Below, piece by piece: positions 43,090 through 52,226 of a stretch of DNA of 63,777 nucleotides. This DNA is from an uncultured Prevotellaceae bacterium (GTDB lineage Bacteria; Bacteroidota; Bacteroidia; Bacteroidales; Bacteroidaceae), in NCBI GenBank assembly GCA_902801155.1, contig CADCHG010000016.1, positions 1-63,777 of the forward strand, in the 5' to 3' direction. Position 1 is the first letter of the stretch. Every line of letters starts with the position of its first letter. Below the pieces are notes generated by a model. The model worked only from the letters and a program-made list of their open reading frames with translations, did no database searches and had not been told where the DNA came from. The position numbers and the translations under genes were made by a program.

Positions 43090-44379
43090 TTACCAATTAT
43101 GCCATTCATCCTCTATCAATCCGTCGCTCTTCCAGCTCTCAACTTCCACATTAGCCAGAATTATTGCAGCCCCATCAGGCGTAGTGACGATTTTGAAGAT
43201 ATATGTGTATGACTGGTTTGGTTGCCAGTTGGTATAATGTGCCGGTATTGATGCCAATACATTCTGCTGTGTAAATTGCGACTCGTTCTGATTACGAACC
43301 AATATATCACATTGAAGGGTGAGACCTTCGGTATTATTGTATGGCAAGACCTTAGTATATTGCGAACCATTATTAGTGGTAAACAAAGCCTCTGAAGAAG
43401 AGGTAGGAAGGGCACCACTCTGAGTTCCGGCAATATTAAGTACACCAAAATCCATATATTTTGAAGTTCCGTTTTCTACAGGAACCGTCTCGGTTGTCAC
43501 ATTATCAATATTATCCCCTCCCTTGAAAGAGGCATTGGTATATGTAAGCCTGACTTTACCCTCATTTACGAAATAACCTCTAAGACAGACATTCGTTGTA
43601 GGCAATTCATTAGTATTGAATGTTCCATCATTATTCACTCTATAGAAGTCCACGCCAACAACCTTATATCGCTTGTCTCCACCTGACTGGGTTATATCCT
43701 CATAGAAACCGATACGGATTCGTGAACAATAGCGCAGGAAGGTAAGAGTTACAGGCTGACCATACTTACTCTTTGGCACGTACTTCGGCTTGGTGAAATA
43801 CAGACATTTACTGTCATCCTGCACATCCACTTGTGTGATGTTCTCTACCTCTATAACATGAGGATCTGGAAGTGTGCTCTCTGTATAGTCATAACCGCCA
43901 CTCTTTGAGAAATCGCCAATAGCCCAGAAGTAATGGCCGTCGCGCTTTTCATCCCAGTACTTTATCGTCTGCTCCTCAGAACCAGAAGCACCTTCTACAG
44001 TTCCCACATACTCCCAGTTTGCTGTATTGGTTGATGTGGTATTTGCCAGATTCTCCGTATGCCAGACCTGATAGTCTGGGAATACGGTATTCTTCTTCGT
44101 AAATGTTGCAGCATTACCACTACCGCTAATATCACCATTAATGCCATACACCTTGAAATCAGAGATAAACTCACTAAGGCTGACCTCTGCACGAGTCACA
44201 CCATCTTCTGAACAAGAGAAGGTGATGGGCAATCTATTATCAGAATTTCCGTCCTCATCTGAGGTGCAAGCAACAAATGCGAAAAGGAAAAGAATCCCGC
44301 ATCCCCCAAGAGGGAGGATTCTTCTTATGGTATTGAAACTCATAAGACTCTTCATATTATGTAGTGATTCATTTTTCAT
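43090..44379 (-). CDS. Fimbrillin family lipoprotein 3, operon 2
   Basis: This 429-residue protein has a long N-region, then hydrophobic GGCGILFLFAFVAC with lipid cysteine near 38. VTRAEVSL (R63) is the predicted arginine cleavage site. NWEYVGTVEG, QTIKYWDE and FWAIGDF are shared with the 540- and 740-residue fimbrillins, and the domain ends with YTNWQPNQSYTYIFKI, as in Mfa_like_1 pilins. The protein ends soon after (VEVESWKSDG), as in shaft subunits that donate a C-terminal strand. The alternative starts M9 or M13 would still leave a signal peptide. It is 86 bp downstream of fimbrillin 2, with a repeat containing AGTCTAAAGTCTAAAGACT in the gap. Confidence 0.82.
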   Translation of the reverse strand: MKNESLHNMKSLMSFNTIRRILPLGGCGILFLFAFVACTSDEDGNSDNRLPITFSCSEDGVTRAEVSLSEFISDFKVYGINGDISGSGNAATFTKKNTVFPDYQVWHTENLANTTSTNTANWEYVGTVEGASGSEEQTIKYWDEKRDGHYFWAIGDFSKSGGYDYTESTLPDPHVIEVENITQVDVQDDSKCLYFTKPKYVPKSKYGQPVTLTFLRYCSRIRIGFYEDITQSGGDKRYKVVGVDFYRVNNDGTFNTNELPTTNVCLRGYFVNEGKVRLTYTNASFKGGDNIDNVTTETVPVENGTSKYMDFGVLNIAGTQSGALPTSSSEALFTTNNGSQYTKVLPYNNTEGLTLQCDILVRNQNESQFTQQNVLASIPAHYTNWQPNQSYTYIFKIVTTPDGAAIILANVEVESWKSDGLIEDEWHNW

Positions 44380-44465
44380 AACAATTTAGTGTTTAGAGTT
44401 TAGAAGTCTAAAGTCTAAAGACTAAGGACTAAGGCTTTCGATCTTTGACCTTCTACCTTTAGGCT

Positions 44466-45527
44466 CTACCATTGGAAGATATTTTCTTCATGGTCAAAGA
44501 AACTCAGATTCATGAAATCATCCGCCAAAGTGATATTCCATGTGTAGATCTTACCGCTTTCAAAGACCTTTGCCGGAATATCGCAACTGTAAGAGAATGT
44601 ATGATTCGAACTGTCCTTGCCATTCAGAGTCAATGTTGCTCCTGCGAATGATGCAGGAAATGTGAATGCGTAGAAGTTGGCAGAAACACCTTCTGTTCCC
44701 TTTGCCGACAATCCATATCCCGCAGATCCCATACTTGCCTGCAAGGTCTTATACAATATTGTAGATATAGCAAGGCTCGGATTACTTGATTCGCCAGGAG
44801 TCCATGTAACGGTCTTAGGGAAACCGCCCGTAACATTCCCGGCTACATTTATCGAAATACTTGTAACCCTTACCCTTTCTACCCTATCGTTTGTCACGGC
44901 AAAGCGGATTACAGCAGGAAGAGCTGTAAAATGAGCAGATGCCGTCTGTATCTGGGCTCTGCCTATCTCTGTGACTGTTGACTCTGCCTTGATGTATGTG
45001 TATTTCTTGAAATCTGCCAGACTTGGTGTTCCATCATGAACAAAGTCGTTAGGAAGAGCAAGAGTCACTATTCCGTCTGCATCTACAGAACTGCCATTTG
45101 CATCTGGAAGAATAGGAGACAGGAAATATACAGGTGACTGTCCTATAGTTATCTTCTGTATCTCATTTTTCAATATTCCGGAGTTGGAGGTTATGGAAGC
45201 AACACTCACAACATCTTCTAAACCGGTAACATTCTTTACCCTGGCACTACTGCTCTTATTAGTGCCCCAAGGTATGATATTTCCGGTAGCTGTTTCCTTC
45301 ACTACGACAACCATCTCGTTTGAACTATTATCCCAAGCGAACTGATTGTCGTCATTCCAATGGGCACGTGTTACCTTTGCCTGAGCATTAGCGTCGCCAA
45401 GCATCGCCGATGTTTCCACATACAAAGCGTCTGCCTCTTCCACGATTTCATCAATATCGTTGGAAGAGGTACAAGCCATCGTTAGTACGATAGCCGAGAG
45501 GTATATTATAGTATTGAGCTTTTTCAT
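44466..45527 (-). CDS. Fimbrillin-like lipoprotein 2, operon 2
   Basis: This 353-residue protein has lipobox LTMAC (cysteine 19). KVTRAHWNDD (R54) gives the arginine cleavage site, and the first mature residues (QFAWDNSSNEMVVVVKET) resemble fimbrillin-like proteins. The rest is beta-rich with a C-terminal GKIYTWNITL segment, the usual end of the Mfa-like fold. Its ATG overlaps the TGA of the previous gene as ATGA (45524-45527), so translation is probably coupled and the two proteins made in fixed ratio. Probably a minor pilus subunit. Confidence 0.77.
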   Translation of the reverse strand: MKKLNTIIYLSAIVLTMACTSSNDIDEIVEEADALYVETSAMLGDANAQAKVTRAHWNDDNQFAWDNSSNEMVVVVKETATGNIIPWGTNKSSSARVKNVTGLEDVVSVASITSNSGILKNEIQKITIGQSPVYFLSPILPDANGSSVDADGIVTLALPNDFVHDGTPSLADFKKYTYIKAESTVTEIGRAQIQTASAHFTALPAVIRFAVTNDRVERVRVTSISINVAGNVTGGFPKTVTWTPGESSNPSLAISTILYKTLQASMGSAGYGLSAKGTEGVSANFYAFTFPASFAGATLTLNGKDSSNHTFSYSCDIPAKVFESGKIYTWNITLADDFMNLSFFDHEENIFQW

Positions 45528-47146
45528 GGTGTGCTGCTTTCTTTAAGTTCAACGTCTTCTGATCCGCCATTTCCAAGGTCTGTGCCCGTATGGCCAGTAC
45601 CATGAAGTACGGCTCCTATGGCAACTATCTTCACAGCCTTCCTTTCCGGCTCCTCGCCTTCTGCCTTATGCCATAATTCTATGCGGTAGGTACCTGTCAT
45701 CGACGGCTCGAATGTTGCTATTCCTGCATTATAGGAAATACTCGTTACAGGCTCTGACGTGTCAGCCTCAGCCACCCACTCATTAGCCGTTTTCTGATGA
45801 TAGATGCGCAGGAAATCACTTGCTTCCGCGCTCTCAGATACGAGAACCACGTTTTCCAGGCCTTCAATCTTAACGGCAGAAACCTCTATTGGTCTTCCTG
45901 CTATGTATGGTGAAGACTCGTATGTTATGCCGTATTCATCAGTATCGCCCATCTGATGGGTTGTGATGCTATACTCAGAATCCACAGTAGTTATTGTTCC
46001 CTGCTCATTATCCGTTATGTTGTCTGTCTCTCCAAAAGCCACAAAGGTGATTGGCGACAACTCGCTGTCTGTTATCTTGAAGAGATATGTATAAGAATAG
46101 TTAGGCTTCCATTGGCAGAACTGTACAGGTACTACTGCTGTGGCATCTGTCACGTTTATCTCCTGTCCTGACTTGTCAAGCGAAACGAGAGTATAGTCAA
46201 CAGATATGGATATCGGGGTATCGTTGTCCTGGAATGGCAATACACAGGTATAGTAGCCAGGGGCGGAAGCATCACCAGCGTATGTAGGGGCTGAAGTAAG
46301 AACTCCAAGATAGTTACTACCACTATTCTGAGCCAGCCATCCACTTGCCGCCGTGGTATAGTTCAGGTTGCCAAAGGTATGGGAAACTGCCCGAACAGCA
46401 TCTGTCAAGCCTACATTCACATTCGGATTATCGGAATCTGAATAGTCATAACCAAGAGTAAGGGTTCCTGACATATTGAATTTTCCGTTCACCGTACACT
46501 CCGTATATTGAGTACTTCCAGAGCCGATATGGAACTTCACATCCTTCACAGCATATCCAGGCACAGTCTCATAGAATGCAAAGCGAACACGACTATGCGC
46601 TCCTAAAAACTGGAAGGTGACAGGATCTGTGTATTGATGTTTCTCTATTACTGTTGGCTTTGTATAGAAAAGTATCGGGAAATCAGCAGCCGATTCTGAC
46701 ATGTATGTCTCGAAAGAGGATATTCTGCCCAACTCATCCTTTTGGGTGAAACTGCCCTTATCGGCTCCTGCTATTGCCCAGAAAGTGTAAGGGAAGGCAG
46801 AGAAATCCCAGTACTTTATGGTTTGAAGCTTATTGTCAACAGGATCATAGCCCACATACTCCCAAAAACTCGTGTTGCTTTGCGAAACATTCTCATCATA
46901 CCAGAGCACATAGTTGTTGAACACAAGTTCGCTTCTTCCACCCTTGGTATCTGTACCATAAATACGGAAGTTGTCAATATAATTTGCAAGTGGGGAAATA
47001 TCGGCACGGGTTACTTTGCCCGACGTAGCGGCGAACACAATTTCGTCCTGCGTCTGCGGCGCCTCAACGAATTCATCGTGAGAGCAAGCACCCACAACGA
47101 ATAGGATCAGCATTGCGATATATATGTTTTTTATGATCTTCAGCAT
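45524..47146 (-). CDS. Fimbrillin family lipoprotein 1, operon 2
   Basis: This 540-residue protein has lipobox VVGAC (cysteine 21). KVTRADIS (R47) is the arginine site. SFWEYVGYD, QTIKYWDFSAFPYTFWAI and QWKPNYSYTYLFKITD match the Mfa_like_1 pilin pattern. After the pilin domain (about 45-370) an extra domain of about 160 residues follows, with beta strands and an acidic end. The overall plan resembles the 740-residue fimbrillin of operon 1. It is the first gene of the second fimbrial operon and has a consensus promoter at 47212-47242. This operon lacks the DUF3575- and DUF5119-like genes of operon 1. Confidence 0.83.
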   Translation of the reverse strand: MLKIIKNIYIAMLILFVVGACSHDEFVEAPQTQDEIVFAATSGKVTRADISPLANYIDNFRIYGTDTKGGRSELVFNNYVLWYDENVSQSNTSFWEYVGYDPVDNKLQTIKYWDFSAFPYTFWAIAGADKGSFTQKDELGRISSFETYMSESAADFPILFYTKPTVIEKHQYTDPVTFQFLGAHSRVRFAFYETVPGYAVKDVKFHIGSGSTQYTECTVNGKFNMSGTLTLGYDYSDSDNPNVNVGLTDAVRAVSHTFGNLNYTTAASGWLAQNSGSNYLGVLTSAPTYAGDASAPGYYTCVLPFQDNDTPISISVDYTLVSLDKSGQEINVTDATAVVPVQFCQWKPNYSYTYLFKITDSELSPITFVAFGETDNITDNEQGTITTVDSEYSITTHQMGDTDEYGITYESSPYIAGRPIEVSAVKIEGLENVVLVSESAEASDFLRIYHQKTANEWVAEADTSEPVTSISYNAGIATFEPSMTGTYRIELWHKAEGEEPERKAVKIVAIGAVLHGTGHTGTDLGNGGSEDVELKESSTP

Positions 47147-47211
47147 TATATTATTCGGTTTTAGTGTAAGTGTAAGCTATCTCTAAAGAGATAAATCGCG
47201 GAAACTGAGTG

Positions 47212-47242
47212 TAAAGATACTATTTTTTCCCGAAACTTCAAA
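47212..47242 (-). promoter_or_regulatory. Promoter of fimbrial operon 2
   Basis: Minus strand: TTTG (47242-47239), 19 nt, then TATCTTTA (47219-47212), one base off the -7 consensus. It lies about 66 nt before the first ATG (47146). No other promoter is evident before the giant gene 5.4 kb downstream, so the five genes may form one transcript. Confidence 0.72.
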
Positions 47243-47431
47243 GAAAATCTTGGAAAAAAGAAAGGAAAATGTCAATTTTAACAATTCACGCCCCTTTTTT
47301 GCATAAAAAACTTTGTAAAACAGCCAAACACATAAAGTTAAAAATGCAATTTCATGCAAAAAGCGCAAACGCCAAACTATCGTCATTTTCCTCATTCACC
47401 GAGGCTAATTCTTCGCTATTCCACCGAAGAT

Positions 47432-47519
47432 ACTCCATCGTTACTCCATATCAACTCCATAGCAAGTCCATCGTTTCGATGGAGTATCGATGGACGAGCG
47501 ATGGACAAGCGATGGAGGA
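47432..47519. repeat. 11-bp phased array with internal dyad
   Basis: Eight 11-bp units: ACTCCATCGTT, ACTCCATATCA, ACTCCATAGCA, AGTCCATCGTT, then TCGATGGAGTA, TCGATGGACGA, GCGATGGACAA and GCGATGGAGGA. The second four are the complement of the first four, so the array folds around 47475 (TCCATCG, TTT, CGATGGA). It lies in the 808-bp gap between two divergent promoters (47212-47242 and 47835-47867). The rest of that gap is AT-rich with no gene I can support. Confidence 0.85.
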
Positions 47520-47834
47520 ACATAAGAACATCTTAGGAATATATCCGAAAAATACCCAGAGGAAAAATCTTTCATTTATATTCATTCATAAATAACATAT
47601 TCATTCTTTTCTTCAGACTTTTATTATGATATTAATTGATATTTGGAAAATATCACTATTAACACAATCCCCTTCTATGCAAACGTATTTTCTATTTCCC
47701 GCAAAAAACACCTGCTCAGGGAGACTTTTATCTGTTTCATCCATATAATTTGCGTAATTTACTGGCAATTTACTTTCTAAAGAATCCGCGAATTGTTAAA
47801 AAAGTGAGGTAAAATCAAACTTTTTCACTTTTTA

Positions 47835-47867
47835 TTTGCATATTTTCAAAGGAAATGCTTATCTTTG
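47835..47867 (+). promoter_or_regulatory. Promoter of the glycine-rich secreted protein
   Basis: TTTG (47835-47838), 21 nt, then TATCTTTG (47860-47867), both consensus. It lies about 87 nt upstream of the ATG at 47955. Confidence 0.8.
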
Positions 47868-47954
47868 CAAAAATGTTGTCACAGCTAAAATCCCAAGTGA
47901 TGACATCGTTGCTTATTTCTCTAGAAATAATAACCTTACAAGTAATTGAATTCT

Positions 47955-50900
47955 ATGAAAATAAAAAATATCATATCCATCACATTCACTCTTGTCCTAG
48001 GAGTTGTTGGAGCGTGGGCTCAAACAGCCCTTCCTGATGCTAGTGCTACTTTGGTAAGTGGTACTATCTATACAGCAACGACAAAAACTATAAACGGAAC
48101 ACTCACCGTCCCTACTGGAGGAACGGTGACAATATATATTCCCGCAGGAGTTACCCTAACAATCAATGGAGCTAATGCAGGGAATGGCTATAATGGCAAT
48201 ATCGGTGACGAAAGTCCACGCAAATCACACTCGCACAATTCAACCTGTGCTGGCAATGGAGGAAAAGAGAACGCATGTGGAGGTGCGGGAGGCAACGGAG
48301 CGATGCCTGCCATCTGCGTACCGACAGGAGTAACGCTTATCTTAACAGGCGAAGGTACTCTCATTGCAACAGGCGGTAACGCTGGCAGCGGTGGAAATGG
48401 AGGAAATGGACAAGATGCACATGGCTCACTTGTTGTCAACTACTATGGTGGTGCCGGAGGAGCAGGTGCTGGCGGTGGCGGCGGTGCTGCTGCTGCAATT
48501 GGCGGTGCCGGAGGTCATGGTGGTGCCGGAGGATATGGTGGAGAATATGGTGCTAATAGTATCTTTGGATTAATCGGCCCGGGTTCTGGCGGTGTTGGTG
48601 GCGATGGAATCTCTGGTACTTCAGGGCAGGCAATGGGTAACGTTTGGATTATAGGTAATGTTACGGTAGAAACCACAAATGGCAACGGAAGTACAGAAGC
48701 TGCCCAAATATCTAATGGAACACAGGGAACTTCTGGCGCCCAAGTAACAGGATGGATACCTTCCTTCTCTGGCAACATGCAGTTTTTCGGCGGAAACGGA
48801 GGTAATTTCGGATATGGCGGATCAGCCGCTACCTATGGCATTGGTGGAGGCGGAAATGGTGGAGATGGAGGACATGGAGGACATGGAGGTGACATCTTTA
48901 GAGAAAACCAAGGAACAGAAAACGAATCTAATAAGTCTCAAAGCTATACTCCTGGTTCTGCCGGCAACGGCACTCTCTATGTGCAACAATACACATCAAT
49001 AAATGAACCTGACATTACAGGAACGACACATGGTACAGTAAATCCAATAACTACCGATGCTCAGATGCCTTCTGCTATCGCAACAACATTTACGATAGAT
49101 GGAGAATCTACACCTCTCAGATCTATTTTCTATGGTACAGTAATAGAAAACATGAATCTGACAACTGCAGAAATGACCAGAACGGGCTATACTTTCAACG
49201 GATATAAGATAAAAGGCACATCAACAGCAGTTTATGATGCGAATGGAATATTTGTCTATCCTATCACAAAAGTGGCTAGTTCTACAGACAATACACAATA
49301 CGTATCTTTGCAAGCTCCGGGGAATATCGTTCTGGAGGCTGTTTGGACAGCAAACACATATACCGTTACACTTGACAAGCAAAACGGTTCTGGTGGTGAT
49401 GATTCTGTTACCGCCACTTACGATAGTGCCATGCCTTCTGCAACAGCACCAACAAGAACTGGCTATACATTTCATGGGTATTTCACAGAACCAAACGGAG
49501 GCGGCACACAATATTATGATGAGAATATGGTTAGTGTAAGTTATTGGAATATCACCACTAACCCAAGCACTCTCTATGCAAAGTGGACCGTAAAACAATA
49601 TACCGTAAATCTTGATAAGCAAGGTGGTACAGGTGGAACATCTTCTGTAACTGTCAATTATGATAGTGCTATGCCATCAGCAACAGCACCTTCAAGGACA
49701 GGATACACATTCAAAGGATATTATTCAGAACAAAACGGAGGTGGTACGCAATATTATGCTGAGGATATGAATAGTGCGCATAATTGGGATATTGACACAA
49801 ACCCAAGCACTCTATATGCTAAGTGGGAGGCAAATAAATGTACCATAGATCTTGACAAGCAAGGCGGTTCTGGCGGAACAGCCTATGTAACTGGCACTTA
49901 TGATAGTGCTATGCCATCAGCAACAGCACCTTCAAGAACAGGATACACATTCGCCGGATATTATACTTCGCCAAACGGAGGCGGCACACAATATTATGAT
50001 GAGAATATGGTTAGTGTAAGCTATTGGAATATCACCACTAACACAAGCACTCTATATGCCAACTGGACAGCGAATACATATACCTTAAACTTCGATGTTC
50101 AGAATGGTGATGCTCTCAGCCCATCAACACAATCCGTAACCTACGATGCTGCTTATGGAACTCTGCCAACTCCTACCCGATACGGATTTGCTTTCAAAGG
50201 ATGGTACACTACCCCGAATGGCGGTTCAGAAACAGATACAGAGGTTTTGACTTCTGATATATATAGTATAGACGGCGATCAAACCCTCTATGCCCATTGG
50301 AATACAATAGTGGTTGATATTGATGCCTATTCTGCAGAAGAACAACTGACAGGCAACTATTTCAGGACTTTCTACGACTCACAAATAGCACATATCCTTC
50401 CTGCTGGTGTTAAGGCATACAAAGGTAAGATTGAAGGCAATAACCTTGTACTAACGGCAATAGAGGCAAAGGATGATGACGATAATGATATAATTCCGAA
50501 AAATGTGCCTGTTATTCTCAGAATGATGCCTAACGAAGAGGCGGGAGTTCCTATTCCTGGAAATATATATCAAATCAAGACAAAGCAGATATCCCTCACC
50601 ACAAGTGAATCAGAACTCACGATTGACAATACCGACAATGAGCTTATAGGTTCTGATATCGTAATAGCCACAGCTGTAGCAAACAGCTATATTCTTTCAT
50701 TCGGAAGTAATGGATTGGGATTCTACGAGTGGTCCACACATCCGCTTGAAGCTCACAAGGCGTATGTCATCAAAGATTCCGCGAATCCTGCCAAGGCTCT
50801 CACTTTCCGCTTCGAGGAAGACGTGACAGGCATAAACGAAACTATTAAAGATTTCATGTTTAATGACTCTAATATGGTCATTTACAACCTCAATGGCATT

Positions 50901-50963
50901 CGACTCTCAAAGCCTCAGAAGGGTCTCAACATTATAAATGGCCGAAAAGTATGGGTGAAGTAA
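47955..50963 (+). CDS. Glycine-rich secreted protein with Listeria-Bacteroides repeats and T9SS-type C terminus
   Basis: This is a 1,002-residue protein. I chose ATG 47955 (MKIKNIISITFTLVLG) over an in-frame TTG three codons upstream because it starts the signal peptide (cleavage near GAWA-Q23). Residues ~100-325 are extremely glycine-rich (GAGGAGAGGGGGAAA type). Residues ~400-790 hold five to six Flg_new/Listeria-Bacteroides repeats of ~75 residues (RTGYTF.GY, LYAKW). Two of them are nearly identical at DNA level, a sign of recent internal duplication. A beta domain and the terminal IYNLNGIRLSKPQKGLNIIN follow, the same short sorting-like end as on the 585-residue protein. A surface protein secreted by T9SS is inferred; ligand unknown. 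Confidence 0.83.
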   Translation: MKIKNIISITFTLVLGVVGAWAQTALPDASATLVSGTIYTATTKTINGTLTVPTGGTVTIYIPAGVTLTINGANAGNGYNGNIGDESPRKSHSHNSTCAGNGGKENACGGAGGNGAMPAICVPTGVTLILTGEGTLIATGGNAGSGGNGGNGQDAHGSLVVNYYGGAGGAGAGGGGGAAAAIGGAGGHGGAGGYGGEYGANSIFGLIGPGSGGVGGDGISGTSGQAMGNVWIIGNVTVETTNGNGSTEAAQISNGTQGTSGAQVTGWIPSFSGNMQFFGGNGGNFGYGGSAATYGIGGGGNGGDGGHGGHGGDIFRENQGTENESNKSQSYTPGSAGNGTLYVQQYTSINEPDITGTTHGTVNPITTDAQMPSAIATTFTIDGESTPLRSIFYGTVIENMNLTTAEMTRTGYTFNGYKIKGTSTAVYDANGIFVYPITKVASSTDNTQYVSLQAPGNIVLEAVWTANTYTVTLDKQNGSGGDDSVTATYDSAMPSATAPTRTGYTFHGYFTEPNGGGTQYYDENMVSVSYWNITTNPSTLYAKWTVKQYTVNLDKQGGTGGTSSVTVNYDSAMPSATAPSRTGYTFKGYYSEQNGGGTQYYAEDMNSAHNWDIDTNPSTLYAKWEANKCTIDLDKQGGSGGTAYVTGTYDSAMPSATAPSRTGYTFAGYYTSPNGGGTQYYDENMVSVSYWNITTNTSTLYANWTANTYTLNFDVQNGDALSPSTQSVTYDAAYGTLPTPTRYGFAFKGWYTTPNGGSETDTEVLTSDIYSIDGDQTLYAHWNTIVVDIDAYSAEEQLTGNYFRTFYDSQIAHILPAGVKAYKGKIEGNNLVLTAIEAKDDDDNDIIPKNVPVILRMMPNEEAGVPIPGNIYQIKTKQISLTTSESELTIDNTDNELIGSDIVIATAVANSYILSFGSNGLGFYEWSTHPLEAHKAYVIKDSANPAKALTFRFEEDVTGINETIKDFMFNDSNMVIYNLNGIRLSKPQKGLNIINGRKVWVK

Positions 50964-50992
50964 ACCTTCTCATAGATTCATTGGTATAACAA

Positions 50993-51023
50993 AAAATGGC
51001 GAAGTATTAAAACTTCGCCATTT
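50993..51023. terminator. Bidirectional terminator overlapping the ribH 3' end
   Basis: AAAAATGGCGAAGT and ACTTCGCCATTTTT form a 14-bp stem around ATTAAA... with A and T tracts on both sides, so it can end both the plus-strand secreted-protein gene and the minus-strand ribH-like gene. Its right arm also encodes the last residues (KMAKF) and the stop of ribH. Confidence 0.88.
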
Positions 51024-51489
51024 TTATTGCCTCGACCGCACTTTCGGCACCTCGATTGAGAGGACCTGGCTGCGAGCGGACTATTGCCTGTTCCATTGTC
51101 TCTGTGGTAAGGACACCACAAACAATAGGAGTTTCCTTGAATGTCATCAAGTGGGATATTCCTTCGTAGATTCCATGCCCTAACAGTTCGAACTGTGAGG
51201 TTTCACCTCTTATTATACATCCAAGCAGGATAACGGCATCATAGTTGCCTGTGAGCGTCATTTGGTTTGCACCATATACAAGCTGGAATGCAGAAGGAAC
51301 GGTCTTGATGTGTATATTCTCAGGAAGCGCCCCATGCTCTTCGAGCGTGAGAACGCATCCACGTAAGAGATTGCCTGAAATGTCGGCCTTGTTTTCTGAT
51401 ACCACAATGCCAAAACACATATTACTTGCGTCAGGCACCTTCTTTGTTGAGAGTTGCTGTATCAGCGTAGATAAATCGGATAAGTCCAT
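51007..51489 (-). CDS. ribH: 6,7-dimethyl-8-ribityllumazine synthase-like protein with changed active-site residues
   Basis: This 160-residue protein has the length and fold pattern of RibH (riboflavin pathway: condensation of 5-amino-6-ribitylaminouracil with dihydroxybutanone phosphate). Family landmarks: PDASNMCFGIVV (19-30), ENIHIKTVPSAFQLVYGANQ (57-76), DAVILLGCIIRGETSQFE (84-101) and GVLTTETMEQA. Several expected residues differ. The histidine of the RGxTxHF motif is Gln99, the aromatic residue after the first strand is replaced (SENK), PGSFEL reads PSAFQL, and the phosphate-binding HGNKG reads PLNRG. The protein may be weakly active, specialised or a paralogue of a standard ribH elsewhere. 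Start overlaps the TPR gene stop by 1 bp. The symbol is by similarity only. Confidence 0.8.
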   Translation of the reverse strand: MDLSDLSTLIQQLSTKKVPDASNMCFGIVVSENKADISGNLLRGCVLTLEEHGALPENIHIKTVPSAFQLVYGANQMTLTGNYDAVILLGCIIRGETSQFELLGHGIYEGISHLMTFKETPIVCGVLTTETMEQAIVRSQPGPLNRGAESAVEAIKMAKF

Positions 51490-52184
51490 TATTTGTTCAA
51501 ACGTTCAATGTACTTATCAACATCCATAGAAGCAGCAGAGTTAACGTACTTCTCCTTGACTGTCTGATAGATTTTAAGAGCCTCATCCTTCTTGTTCTGG
51601 CTCTCGAGAAGACGAGCAGCCTGGATAAGGGCGGTTGGTGCGATTGAGTTGTTTACGCCATCCTCAGCCTCAGAGTCAGCCTTGCTTGCTGCATCCTTGA
51701 GAGCAGAGATAGCCTTGTCAATCTGGTTTGTATGAGCATATGCATTGCCGAGAGCTGCGAGAGCAGCAGGACTGATCATAGCATCATCCTGAGCAGAGAA
51801 ATCATCGAGATACTTTACTGCATCCTGCCACTTGCCAAGGTTAGCATAGCAGAGACCTGCATAGAGATTAGCAAGGTTTGCAGCGTCAGTACCGCTATAG
51901 TTGCTTGCAACTGCAAGGAAACCCTCTGTACCCTTATCACCATTGAGTGCCTTTTCGAACTGTTCGTTAGCGAAGAGTTCCTGTGCCTTAGCGATGGCTG
52001 TAGATGCCTTCTCCGCACGTGGGTTCCAGTAGAATGTCTTGAATGCAATAGAACCAGCAATGATTACGATTACAGCAACAACTGCTGCGATGATAGCTTT
52101 CTTGTACTTCAGGAATATTGTTTCCTGATTGTTCAGGTACTGCTCTGTCTTTGGAGCTTCCTGGTTAATAGTTGAATTTTCCAT
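51489..52184 (-). CDS. Membrane-anchored TPR protein
   Basis: This 231-residue protein has one membrane segment at 29-48 (AIIAAVVAVIVIIAGSIAF) after a short polar N terminus. The rest is helical and contains tetratricopeptide-like repeats: LANLYAGLCYANLGKWQDAV (~104-123), ALAALGNAYAHTNQIDKAIS (~140-160), and a pair near 185-215 (LESQNKKDEALKIYQ). The N-in anchored TPR plan resembles YfgM-type or Bacteroidales TPR proteins that act as scaffolds at the membrane. Its partner is unknown. It is cotranscribed with ribH (1-bp overlap) from a promoter in the divergent gap toward recF. Confidence 0.83.
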   Translation of the reverse strand: MENSTINQEAPKTEQYLNNQETIFLKYKKAIIAAVVAVIVIIAGSIAFKTFYWNPRAEKASTAIAKAQELFANEQFEKALNGDKGTEGFLAVASNYSGTDAANLANLYAGLCYANLGKWQDAVKYLDDFSAQDDAMISPAALAALGNAYAHTNQIDKAISALKDAASKADSEAEDGVNNSIAPTALIQAARLLESQNKKDEALKIYQTVKEKYVNSAASMDVDKYIERLNK

Positions 52185-52226
52185 TCTTTTTTATGATCTT
52201 TTTTATTATTGTCTGATTTTGCGCCA

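Noticed and set aside
47432-47519. Possible CRISPR array
   Set aside because: Units are 11 bp with no spacers; there are no cas genes in the window.
48188-48778. Minus-strand frames opposite the glycine-rich region
   Set aside because: Proline-rich shadows of the GGN codons of the real gene.
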